A stretch of DNA of 64,000 nucleotides from Atherinomorus stipes (Eukaryota > Chordata > Actinopteri > Atheriniformes > Atherinidae): positions 1-64,000 of the forward strand of contig JALJCO010003961.1 in the NCBI GenBank assembly GCA_023101725.1, given 5' to 3'. This document shows, in pieces, positions 13,265 to 23,578 of this stretch (positions are counted from its first letter, which is position 1; each line of letters opens with the position of its first letter). Position numbers and translations under genes: made by a program. The notes below the pieces were generated by a model, which worked only from the letters and a program-made list of their open reading frames with translations, was not told the origin of the DNA and searched no databases.

Positions 13265-14213
13265 AAATCATACAAAAAAGGCCAGTTTAAATGAACAGAT
13301 TTTAAGCTGTTCTGTGTCCACAGAACACATACAGTATCTTAAATTCAATGGAAGAGAGTTCCTGAGTTTCGGGGCAACAACATGAAACAAACCTTTCATT
13401 CTCAGTCTCGATCGGGGGACAACCAGCACACTGTGATCAGAGGATCTCAGAGCCCTGCTGCCAGGTTTAGGTTGCAGCAGAGTTGTGATGTAAACAGGGG
13501 ATTGGCCATGCATAGCTCTGTAAGCAAGAACTAAGGTTTTAAATGGAAGTCTAGATCTGATAGATAGTTAATGTAAGGAAGACTAGATTGATGTGAGCTT
13601 CTCTATGTGTTTAGGTCAAAAGTCTGGCAGCTGCAATTTGAACCACCTGCAGGTGGTTAAAAGATGAAGTACTCAGACTTATAAAAAGAGAATTACAACA
13701 ATCTGAATGGGGGGAAATAAAGAAGAGACTGTTCATTTCCAACTCCAGTAAAATAACAACTGGTCATAACTTAGCAATATTTCTCAGCTGATAAAAACAG
13801 GCACAAATCAAATTATGAACTTGCTGGTTTAAATCCTGAGTAAAAACACCAAGATTACGCAGTTTGTTTTACTGCAGAAGATAAAAAAAAATAAAAAAAA
13901 AAATCAAGTTTCTCTATTATACTTGGAAAGTTATCCAGGGCAGATGGAGACAAAGACCTCGGTTTTATCGGCATTTAGTATAAGAAAGTTATTGTTCTTC
14001 CAGTTGTTGATGGACTTTGTGCAGGTTAACAGGAAAGATCATTTGGAGAAGTCATTAGGTTAAAACAACAAAACAAAAGCATGACTGAATATGATTTCAC
14101 CCAGGAAACAGTGACACCTTCAAAAGTTCTTATCAGGTGACCCAGAGAAAACATATAAGTCAAATAGCATCAGGCCCAGAGCAGAACCTTGGGGAAAACC
14201 TGAACATAGTTAG
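13265..14213 (-). pseudogene. Decayed LINE reverse transcriptase (ORF2) fragment
   Basis: On the minus strand the translated pieces follow the order of a non-LTR retrotransposon reverse transcriptase. A GFPQGSALGLMLFDLY stretch near 14130-14190 corresponds to the conserved VPQGS motif. NFLILNADKTEVF follows near 13950-13990, then LRNIAKL and NSLFISLSTSSF near 13690-13800. A C-terminal block with LRSSDHSVLVVPRSRLRMK lies within 13268-13513. Frames change and stops occur between blocks, and the YADD-type catalytic motif is not found. The block order and wording resemble the CR1/L2/Rex1-type LINEs of fish; clade assignment is inference. The 5' side (in element terms) is cut by the Harbinger element starting at 14336. 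Confidence 0.8.
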
Positions 14214-14490
14214 AAATCCCTGGTCCAGAAAGTAAAAATCCTGCCCAGCAGTTGTTCCAACCAGCCACTAAAGCATCTGAATTTAATTAGCACAGCTCCT
14301 CTGCAGGTAGATGAGCTCATTAGTGAAAAGACCTGGGGTCCGTTGCACGAAGCAGGTTCAACAAACTCTGAGTGTAACCCTGAACTCTGAGTTGATCTAC
14401 TGGGAGATTCGAAACTCTGAGTTTTCAGTCCCATAACAGCTGATTTGAGTTGGTTTAATCAACTCAGGGTAGTTCAACCCCAGGTTTTAA

Positions 14491-15628
14491 AGGAGCTGTA
14501 TCAGCTTTTCAAACATTCCAAAAGTCAAATACAGGCATTTCTAAGCTAGATATGTTCCCATCGTTACTATAGAAACTAATTTGGTGTTAAATATTAGTTT
14601 TTCGATGCATCTAATTTCCAACACGGAAGTAAGATGGCTGACTGTCCTGAACCACGGAGCTCTCGACCAATTGCAACACGTTTTACGCCCATTTCATGAC
14701 ATCACCCCGGAAGAGACACTGATTCTGAAGGGTCACAGAATTGTTTTTAACACCGGCACCGGCACTCACATGGACGTTATTTGTAAACATTGATGGATAA
14801 TTGGACTCCGATCAACGGGATAAAACGGACCAGCCTGTTATGGAGCTGTATGCGCTCGATCCAGAGTATGATATGGAGTTTGAAGTACTGCAGAGACCCT
14901 GACAAGTAAGTGCATAAGCAAATAAATCATGGGCTAATACTTAGCACTGAGCTGAGAGACGTTTTTCACTCACCGGTCTGTCTGTAAGGCGTTTTTATGG
15001 TGGAACTGCATCAGGTTTCAGAAGTAATCCCAGAGAAAAGAAAACATTTTACTGCCCGAGATTCATGAAGTTGTCAGGAGTGAAGTTCACACTCAGGAGT
15101 GAAGTTTTTTTCTGCTCCTGATGATAAAATCCAACCACTTCTGGCAAGTCAATTTGTCCAGTACAACAAATAAACTTCCACCCCGAACGCAACCACATTT
15201 TTCCCAACTTGCCGTCCTCTAGAAGTTAAAAAAAAAAAAAAAAAAGCTTTTCTCCTGAACTCTGGATCAAACGTCTGTTAGCTAATGGCTGTTTGTCTCT
15301 AAAGAAATCTTCCTGCAGGCTGCTACTTTCTTCCTCAGAGACTGTGTATAGGTTAGGATTCTCGAAGAGTTTCTGTTGAACAAAGAGGGCGTCTTGCTAC
15401 GATGCTGTGCAGGCGTATTTGATGCTTCGTGATTGGTGCCACCTCGTTGCGTATACCGGTGTCAGTCAGTTATGTTAAAGAAGCTACAGCTTGGCCTGAA
15501 TATTCATACGTATTACTCAAATATGCACAAATGAAGAAAAAAACGACTTAAATGAAGTTTTTATGAGGAAATAACACAGTAACATGCTGAAAAGCTCTTA
15601 AAGGTCCATTTTTCATGATAGGGCTCCT
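14491..15628. mobile_element. TTAA-flanked DNA element nested in Harbinger copy 1
   Basis: The ends are AGGAGCTGTATCA and the inverted AGGAGCCCTATCA (11 of 13 identical), flanked by TTAA at 14487-14490 and 15629-15632. The sister Harbinger copy reads straight through with a single TTAA (near 30061-30064), so the insertion site is proven by a paralogous empty site. TTAA targets are used by piggyBac and Kolobok transposons. The AG-starting ends fit Kolobok-like elements better than piggyBac, whose ends usually start with C; this is inference. The inside has no transposase. It does hold a stretch (14620-14910) that looks like captured unique sequence. Confidence 0.8.
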
Positions 15629-15939
15629 TTAAACATGCTCTACCATGATAAAAAGCCAGCATCAATTGAGCACCGATTTGACAAGTCACCATGGCAACGT
15701 AGACGCAAAGGCGGGACTGCGCTCACCATTGAATGGAACGGACTTCTAAAGCCTCATGGCAAATTTGGACTGCTGCTGCTGCAATTAAAAAAAAAAAGAA
15801 AAAAGAATTGCAGCGTGGGAGAACAATTAAGTTTAAATGCTGTCCTTTACAATCACAAAGATGTTATAGAGTAGAACCGTTTAATGGTAACGCAACAGTC
15901 TCAGATGCTATCAGTATGATTCCAGATGGTTTTGTAGAT

Positions 15940-16008
15940 GTCTATATGGTTGAATGGTTTGTACATCTACCTCTCACCTGGGGGGCTGGTGTTCGAATCC
16001 AGCTTTGT
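15940..16008 (+). repeat. tRNA-like segment inside Harbinger copy 1 (plus strand)
   Basis: It has an A box TGGTTGAATGG and a B box region GGTGTTCGAATCC with a near-complete T arm (CTGGT, loop GTTCGAA, TCCAG). Six G lie between them. The matching segment in copy 2 is at 30388-30475. This is not a functional tRNA: no acceptor pairing is evident. Confidence 0.55.
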
Positions 16009-16229
16009 ACTTTTATCGCAGCCATTTTATTTATTTAACTTGGGTGCGATCCCGCAGGGGAGAAGCGCTTTTGTCAGCAGCATTAAGATGAAATATATCC
16101 GTCACATTTCTCAAATGCCCTACATCTCCAATTAAAGAAAAAAAAATCTATTTGCGAAAAAACGCAGGGCAATAAACAACAGCCTATCTGCTTTGAAGGA
16201 AAGTGTATAGCAACATGAAAAAAGTCACA

Positions 16230-16293
16230 TTTGGGATCGAACCACAACTTTCTGTATGGCAGACATTATCCTTGTTCATTTACCCAGAGATAG
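16230..16293 (-). repeat. tRNA-like segment inside Harbinger copy 1 (minus strand)
   Basis: The minus strand shows a B-box match GTGGTTCGATCCC and a degraded A box (TGGGTAAATGA). Its counterpart in copy 2 (30694-30757) keeps the A box TGGCTAAATGG but has a degraded B box. Together the two copies support an ancestral tRNA-like module facing the plus-strand one. Confidence 0.5.
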
Positions 16294-16901
16294 AGACAGT
16301 TTAATGGTCAAATAATCAGGACAAACTATCTCTCGGAAACAGAGAGACAGGACCTCCAACTGTTACATACGGGCAGTGATATTATAAATGTATGGACGGA
16401 TCAGCTTGTGTATGTAGATGATTGACTGTGATGTGAAACTGTGACGTCAGAAATGACAGCTGTCTGGAAATAAAAGAACTTCTACCCAGTGTCTGATAAC
16501 GATCTCCGAATGTTTAACTCTCCATAGAAATGCAGCATCTTCCTCCATGAAATCCTGATAGAAAGAACACGTCTGTAACCTACAGACTCTGATTTATTTT
16601 TCACATGTTTTATTTGAGGCGGCAGCAGCCAAAACTCACCCGTTGACTGAATGAATGAATGTGGAAATGAAACGGCAAGTGTGGCTGAAAGTGGGCGGAG
16701 ACAGTGTGAAACTCAAGGAGTCTGCTACCATGGTATCTGACCGAGGCTTTAAGTCACCCCTCTTCGTGCAACAGGCTACAGTTACTCCTCTTTCCCTGGG
16801 TTGAGTTCCTACCTTTGTGTTACGGAAAACTCAGTTTCCTGAATTTCAGGGTTAAACAAATCAGGGTTTTCATTAAACCTGCTTCGTGCAACAGACCGCT
16901 G

Positions 16902-19384
16902 TTGTAAATGTACAGTACAGGCATATCCAAAAACGTGGAAGGATTTTTACTTTCTGGCACCTGGATTCCCTTCCTCTGCACCTGAAGATAAGTGTTCAGA
17001 TAATGACGTACCAACATTGACTTTTTTTAAAAAAAAAGGAAAAAACAACAACCATAAAGATATGAGAACTACTCAAGAGCTGTCCCTGATATTCCGACGC
17101 ACTGCCTGAATTCATCAGTCAACAAGATTAACCAGCATAATCTGGGCAACAGCTGCCGATGTCATGTTAGCAAGGGAGTTAATGGCACATACTGTGGTGC
17201 AGGCCACACAGATGGTGGCATATAATCAGATAGTTCAAGTCAAACAATACTGGTTATCCTGCTACACATAAACAACACAGTTGGATTATCTCAAAACCGT
17301 CACCCAGGAAGCTGCTTTCCTAAAAGTTTATCTTCAGTGCTGTGAAACTGGGTTTGAACGTTGATGAAATGAATAGAAGAATACATACTTATTGAGTTTG
17401 GAACTTAGTATATTTATGTTGGCTTTATATAATATTTATAATAATAATCATAAAAAGGTTTGATAACTGATTTTGAAAGATTTTGTTTACAAAAATTAAA
17501 ATTAGGACTTTTCATTTGACAAGATGCAGCCCAAACAAACATCTGAGACATATCTTATATGCACTGAAAATAGAGAAACATGAGGCTAATATGATCATAA
17601 TAAAAATACTTGCATTCATTCAATTAGGATGCTCTAGAATAGTTTGAAACACTTTTATTGAGTTTAGTCTTTATACAACCCAATTACGCTTTGCTAATTG
17701 TTTGCAAAAAAACTAATTTGACAAACCACCACTACTCAGAAGTTAGACCTCACCCAAATCCAGTAATAGTATAGTGGGAATTACCACATTTCAGATTGTC
17801 TCTCCGTGAAAACAGTCATGGTTAGCAGAGAAAACAGAACAAGAGCAAACCTCCACAGTTATAATTCTGCCTCAGAGGCAACAGAGGCACTGGCACGAAC
17901 GCGGGCGCTCAAACTGAATAAAAACTGAATGCCGTCAAGGTCACAGTGCCACAATCCACTCAAGCGCATTGCTTTGGGAAGCCAGAGATGTTGAAACAGA
18001 TGTTTTTCATATTGGCTTTGTGGCGTGGAGTTGATGAGAGCTCTGTTACATTAGCGCAACGCGCAGCGCTGCTGTAGGAGTCGCACTCAATTTCATCTCT
18101 CCCTAATTATTCACAATAAGCTCATGCTTTCTCAGCGTTGATTTACACAAATCTGTCTCAAGACCTGCACTGCTACAGGAGTTATCAGCCACCCTTAATC
18201 CCTTTTTAGAGCTCACATTAGCATGTGTCAGTATACTCTAATGGTCTGCTAAAAAGGCAGTTTGATAACATCATTTCAACAATTTACTTTTGAATATAAA
18301 GCAAAGTGTGAGTGCGTCATTTTCTGAGCATGAACCTTCCCTTAGAAATAGAAATGGAAACCAAACACTGAAGCCCTAAAATAAATAGCCTTTTATGATT
18401 AATTTTATTGACCTGAAGCCGAGGTGGGAATATTTACTGAAGGACTTTCCGACCTGGACATCATCAAACCCTCTCAGCCTCTGCTTGCCAGGATATTTTA
18501 TATTTGTCCTGCTGTGCCCTCAGTGCACCTGGCTGTATAAATACGACAGGATTTGTTCTGGGCTGCTTAATGATGTTTGGAAGTAATGTATGTTATGGTC
18601 ATGAAATCAGTAGTAAAGTAATAAATAATGAGCAGGTCCCATCCAAAGTATGCACACCCTCATGCGGATGGATCTGACATTGTCCAGTGCTGTCACATGT
18701 ATTTGCCCTCTCTTCTCTTTCCCTACCTTTTTTCCTGGTATATTGTACATGTACACACACACACATACACACTGTTCTGGGAACAAATGGCAGTGGACAT
18801 GGAGTTAACATTATTAAGCCAACATTGGCTGCCTTTGTTGCCCTGTATCTCTGCCCTACCCCTTGATTTGAGACTTAAGTAGCTTGTTTCCCAATTACAC
18901 CATTGCCTTCATTGCTGAGAAGCCAGAAAAGAAGTTATTTATTTTGCTCCATCAATGGCCATGGCACATATGCATGAAATTACTGGTATTCAATCAAGTG
19001 ACTTTTGCAGGCCCATGTACTTCCAGCAAATAAAGCGGAGCAAAAACAAACCAAAATGTTCAAGCATTTTCATGGCTTAGATGCAAATTCACATACTAGA
19101 TTCCTTAAAAAAGATTAGTCCCGGGATGGCCTAGATCTTTACAAGTTATCTAACGAAGATGCACTGAAGAGCAGGAAAACCTGTCAGGTCAATTCCCCGA
19201 CATCTCAAATTATCTGGTGCTTCAGATGAGCCTTTTACAGAACCAAGCAGATGACAGGATGGAAAAGCTTTAAAGCAAATCATGCATAGTTTTTATCCTC
19301 TGTAAGTATGCATTTTGGTGTGTTTGTAGTGTTGTTATGTGTGTTTGGCATAAGTAAACTGACACCAGCTCATTAACTCTTATG
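16902..19384. other. Non-coding stretch, no feature recognised
   Basis: AT-rich DNA. It includes a short CA-rich stretch near 18750-18772. The open frames are short and of unremarkable composition. Confidence 0.5.
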
Positions 19385-19392
19385 GTCTAGAT

Positions 19393-19652
19393 CAGGGGTC
19401 ACGCACTCCAGCCCTCGAGGGCTCCTGCAGGTTTTAGTGTTTCCCAACTACAACACACCTGACTCAAATCAGTGGCTCATTAACAGGCTGGTGCAGAAGT
19501 TGAAACACGTTTTTGAAGAACCATTTCACTTTAATCAGGTGTGTTTGAACAGGGACAAGTAGAAGAACTGCAAGATGAGGGCTAAGGTTCCCCACCCCTT
19601 CACGAAAACCTGTAGGATACTAGCCCTCAAGGACTGGAGTTGGTGACCCCTG
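19393..19652. mobile_element. hAT-type MITE, 260 bp, with perfect 8-bp duplication
   Basis: The left end CAGGGGTCACGCACTCCAG is mirrored by the right end CTGGAGTTGGTGACCCCTG. The identical octamer GTCTAGAT flanks both sides (19385-19392 and 19653-19660). An inner pair of GCCCTCGAGG/CCTCAAGGAC-type blocks continues the inverted repeat. CAGGGGTCACCAACTCCAG ends are typical of hAT MITEs of fish and other vertebrates. There is no coding capacity. Confidence 0.9.
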
Positions 19653-20266
19653 GTCTAGATTCTTTGTAGGAGGTCAGCCCAGTCTTCATTGCAGAGATAC
19701 AGTAGGTAGGGCATCTGGTGAATTAGGCTGAAACATGAGCAAAAGTTTCAATAGGCTGAACTCACATGTTGCTCAGCCACTGCAGCCTTGATGAATTCTT
19801 GATGAAAACAGATATTTTTTTTTTGGTGACACTTTACAATTAGTGTCACTTAATTAACAGTAGTCAGTGCATTATTAAGCATTAATTAACTGCTTAATGA
19901 TGCATTACAACTTTTATTAACTATTACTCTGCATTATTTAGCACATTGGTTGATACATCAATTAGCAGTTAATTAAAGCCAGAGTTGGTAATCCTGTTCA
20001 GAAACAGTTTTTGTTATACTGGGTGAAATGGTCCTTCCATCCTGACAGTAGTCAGAACATCATGTATTCATAAAAAGGAAGGAAAAAAAGTCAAACCTCT
20101 GTGAGAGCTGTAGTTCTGTAAAAACTTTGGCTAGCCTAAGGCAGGAATTGGTCATTCACAATGTATAGAAAGAACAAATCAAAGCCTTTATGCCTCGTCT
20201 CTGTCCCTCCCCTTTCTCCGTCGCCAACATGTGCTCCCCTTGTGCCACTCACTGTAAAAGAATATA

Positions 20267-21432
20267 CAGCTGTGTGAAAAGGTGTTTGCCCTTCCTAATT
20301 TCTTACTTTTTGCATGTTAGTCACACTTACATGTTTCAGATCATCAAATAAATTTAAATGCGAGACAAAGATAACACAAGTAAACAGAAAATGCAGTTTT
20401 TAAATGAAGATTTTTATTTTTAAGGTGGGAAAAAATCCAAACTTAAATGGCCCTGCGTGAAAAAGTGATTGCCCCCTAAACCTAATAACTGGTTGTGCCA
20501 CCCTTAGCAGCAACAACTGCAATCAAGCGTTTGTGATAACTGGCAATGAGTCTTCTACAGCGCTGTGGAGGAATTTTGGCCCACTCATCTTTGCAGAATT
20601 GTTGTAATTCAGCCACATTGGAGGGTTTTCCAGCATGAACCGCATTTTAAAGGTCATGCCACAGCATCTCAATTGGATTCAGGTCAGGACTTTGACTAGA
20701 CCACTCCAAAGTCTTCATTTTGTTTTTCTTAAGCCATTCAGAGGTGGACTTGCTTCTGTGTTTTGGATTATTGCCTCCTGCAGAACCCAAGTGCGCTTCA
20801 GCTTGAGGTCACCAACAGATGGCCGGACATCATTTTATGGTAGACAGCAGAATTCATGGTTCCATTTACCACAGCAAGTCTTCCAGTCCTGAAGAAGCTA
20901 AACAGCCCCAGACCATCACACTAAAACCACCATATTTTACTTTTGGTATGATGTTCCTTTTCTGAAATGCTGTGTTACTTTTACGCCAGATGTAATGGGA
21001 CCTACACCTTCCATAAAGTTCAACTTTTGTCTCTTCAGTCCACAGAGTATTTTCCCAAAAGTCTTGGGGATCATCAAGATGCTTTCTGGCTAAACTGAGA
21101 CGAGCCTTTTTGTTCTTTTTGCTCAGCGGTGGTTTTGGTCTTGGAACTCTGCCATGCAGGCCATTTTTGCCCAGTCTCTTTCTAATGGCGGAGTCATGAA
21201 CACTGACCTTAATTGAGGCAAGTGAGGCCTGCAGTTCTTGGATGTTGTTCTGGGGTCTTTTGTGACCTCTTGGATGAGTCATCGCTGTGCTCTTGGGGTA
21301 ATTTTGGTCGGCCGGCCCCTCCTGGGAAGGTTCACCACTGTTCCATGTTTTCACAATTTGTGGATAATGCCTCTCACTGTGGTTCGCTGGAGTCCCAAAG
21401 CTTTAGAAATGGCTTTCTTAAAGTTTTTAGAA
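20267..21432 (-). mobile_element. Truncated Tc1-like transposon
   Basis: One terminus is clear. The sequence CAGCTGTGTGAAAAGGTG begins at 20267 directly after a TA dinucleotide, as expected for Tc1/mariner insertion. The transposase remains run on the minus strand toward this end. The opposite terminal repeat is missing: homology stops near 21425-21440, inside the N-terminal part of the transposase, and the sequence then returns to the TTAA host element. Confidence 0.85.
20500..21430 (-). pseudogene. Tc1 transposase, broken and lacking its N-terminus
   Basis: The minus-strand translation begins within the second helix-turn-helix (KKAISKALGLQRTTVRGIIH, about 21360-21425). It continues through an interrupted middle part that includes LPRRGRPTKITPRAQR-like residues. 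WTEETKVELYG follows near 21010-21050, where the usual catalytic Asp of the TDE-type motif is Glu. GFSVMVWGCLA follows, then [13 protein letters not shown] (about 20650-20695), which holds the final catalytic Glu. Frameshifts and a stop right after the last block make it non-functional. Intact Tc1 transposases have about 340 residues; the first helix-turn-helix is absent here. Confidence 0.85.
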
Positions 21433-21616
21433 ATGTGGTTTGTCAGCTGTTTACTAGCAAGCTAACAAGCCATCAACTCTACTGTTATCGTTAACCTAAT
21501 CATAAAACATCGGCGCACACGTCCCTGCACTCTGAAGGCATGGTTTCAGGTTGTGTGTTTTCTAAAAATTTCGCTTGCACGAACTGTTTTTCCAACATTG
21601 CCAACCCTAGCTTTAA

Positions 21617-22754
21617 TGCTTACTTCTCAACCTTACTTATTGTATTATAAGCCTTGACAAAAGTTGAATTATGTATTTAGTTCTCATTATGTATGCATTA
21701 CTCAGCATTAATAACCATGTTAGTTGACATGTTAGTAAGCCCTTAAAAATTTCTCGAGTAATTGTTTACTAAAGGTGTTTATTTGGAGTGAATGAGTGTG
21801 CACAACAGCCAAATAAGCATTATTTTACTATAATTAACCATTTTGGACCCAAAGTGTAAACATTTATCCCTTTGGTAAGACTTTCTAAATGCCTAAAAGC
21901 CCAATAAGAATTGCTTAACCATAGTTAGGGTTGTTTTCTGGACCTTCTGCTGCCAGAAAAACAATGAAATGTGCACTTAATGACAAAATCAGAAAGGCAA
22001 AGAAACAGGTCACTCAGTTTTATGATAGTTAAACTTTAGAAATATATCAAATTGTCAAATCAAATATCGCATGTATTTATATCAAGTAACCTGATCTTAA
22101 TCAATGGTCACACTGATGAATCTGTGCATGAAAATGACTGCAATCATGAATTACAGCAGTCTTTGCACTCATAACAAAAGTAAAACTTGATCTAAGCAGT
22201 GGTGTAGTCTACTTTATTCTAGTGGTACACTCTGTCTTCCTTCCCTCCTGGCCACCAACACCCCATCCTGGAGCAACATCTGTCCACTAGCACCCTTCTA
22301 GCAGCAAAAGCCTGAATTTATTCCTTGAATTATCAGTCTATTGTTGCTTGTGTGCGTTGTCATATATGTATAAATGTCTTTGTGACAAACTCATCACAAC
22401 TTGCTTTCTCTGTCACCTTCTTTCTTGTCTTCACTTCCTTCGATAATGTCCTCTTGTGTTTCTTTGCTGAATCAGCCATGTCGTGTGTTCAATATGTCCC
22501 ATGTGTTGATATCCAGTTGCCTGCATGGGACTCAGCACCATGAAGCAAAACACAGCTGTCAGAGAAAACATAAATGATAAATTGTGGTTTCTCAGCCTTG
22601 GGATACCACAGGGTAGCGACAGCTCAAGGAATGTACCAATGAATGTCAGTGTGCCATCAAAATAAGCCAAAACTTCTAAAGTGTTGATGATTTTGACATT
22701 TTTTGCCATGTTTTATAGACCAAAACGTTCTTCATGATGATCTATATCACAGAT
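21617..22754. other. Non-coding stretch, no feature recognised
   Basis: No gene, LINE or terminal inverted repeats recognised. The composition is AT-rich. Confidence 0.45.
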
Positions 22755-22840
22755 ACAGGCATGCCTGTGTAAATGAAAATGAAAATGAAATGAAAAATAC
22801 TTTATTTATCCCACAAGGGAAATTCAGCATTGTAAAAATG
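22755..22840 (-). mobile_element. 3' tail of a LINE, minus strand
   Basis: Read on the minus strand it contains GAATTTCCCTTGTGGGATAA, then ATAAAGTA and a tandem CATTTT/CATTT tail. This is a hallmark end of teleost non-LTR retrotransposons. No upstream coding part is preserved. Confidence 0.65.
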
Positions 22841-22850
22841 TTAATGTTAA

Positions 22851-23176
22851 AGCAACCCTAACCGATCTTGCATTTAGAAAGCACAGCAAGATTATTTGAA
22901 TATAAACAGTCCCGCCTCACTCCTAAGACACACCCCCTCATTCCTTCTGCATCCCAATGCAGAAGCAAAGGTCTGACAGGCAGGTCCCTTGGACAATCCT
23001 AGAGTGCACCCCCTAAGGATTGGTTGGAGTTTTCATTGAATATTTAAGATTGGAATAATATTTTATTTTGATTAATGGTGGGTCTGTCTTGTATTTCAGA
23101 GTTCCAATTACCTCATTCATAGCATTTTACGCTGTTAAGAAAATAGTGTAAGAATGCAACATTGGTAAGGGTTGCT
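22851..23176. mobile_element. TTAA-flanked MITE, 326 bp
   Basis: The ends are AGCAACCCTAACCGAT and inverted AGCAACCCTTACCAAT (14 of 16 identical). TTAA occurs on both flanks (22847-22850 and 23177-23180). There is no open frame of note inside. The MITE lies next to the LINE tail at 22755. Confidence 0.8.
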
Positions 23177-23472
23177 TTAATGTAAATGAGTTACCAGTTA
23201 ACATCGTAGTATTTCAGCACATCTGTCCAGACTGTGGCGCTGTTTGCTGAAACAGGACATGATGCCAGTCAGAGAATGTCTTCTGCTCATTCACTGTAAC
23301 ATGGAAATCAGTGGGTTTATAGCAGTTTTTAAGCTACTTTTCCAGTTTTACAGACAAACATTAATGGCTCAGTCTTCTGTTGTACAGTAAAATGTCTGGC
23401 TTCTATTACTGTTGTCATCAGCAACTATGTTCCCCCTTTGTTTTAAAGTTGGTTCATTATCTTTTTGTTGAC

Positions 23473-23578
23473 AAAGTTCTGAACAAAGATTTAACTGATA
23501 AAATTGATTAAATTGAAACCCACCCAAAGTTCTGAACAAAGATTTAACTGATAAAATTGATTAAATTGAAACCCACCC
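23473..23578 (+). repeat. Perfect tandem duplication, two 53-bp units
   Basis: Units 23473-23525 and 23526-23578 are identical base for base. Each starts AAAGTTCTGAACAAAG and ends GAAACCCACCC. A further CACC follows. Identity suggests a very recent duplication or gene conversion, or an assembly artefact. Confidence 0.95.

Larger units (their letters stand above)
14336..16898. mobile_element. Non-autonomous PIF/Harbinger-type element, copy 1 (with nested insertion)
   Basis: The left terminus is GGGTCCGTTGCACGAAGCAG and the right terminus is its inverted match, CTTCGTGCAACAGACC. A 3-bp duplication CTG flanks it (14333-14335 and 16899-16901). The CWG target and GGGTC ends agree with Harbinger elements described from zebrafish; the assignment is by these features only, since no transposase is present. 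A second copy at 29911-31398 aligns along its full length apart from an 1142-bp insertion here (14491-15632). Without that insertion the element is about 1.42 kb. Confidence 0.8.
19977..21612. mobile_element. TTAA-flanked DNA element interrupted by a Tc1 copy
   Basis: The ends are AGCCAGAGTTGGTAAT and inverted AGCTAGGGTTGGCAAT (13 of 16 identical), with TTAA on both sides (19973-19976 and 21613-21616). Its own sequence is 19977-20266 and about 21435-21612; the centre is a Tc1 fragment. No transposase of its own is seen. The AG-starting ends and TTAA target match the other elements at 14491, 22851 and 46516 in architecture, but the terminal sequences differ, so these are separate families. Confidence 0.75.
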
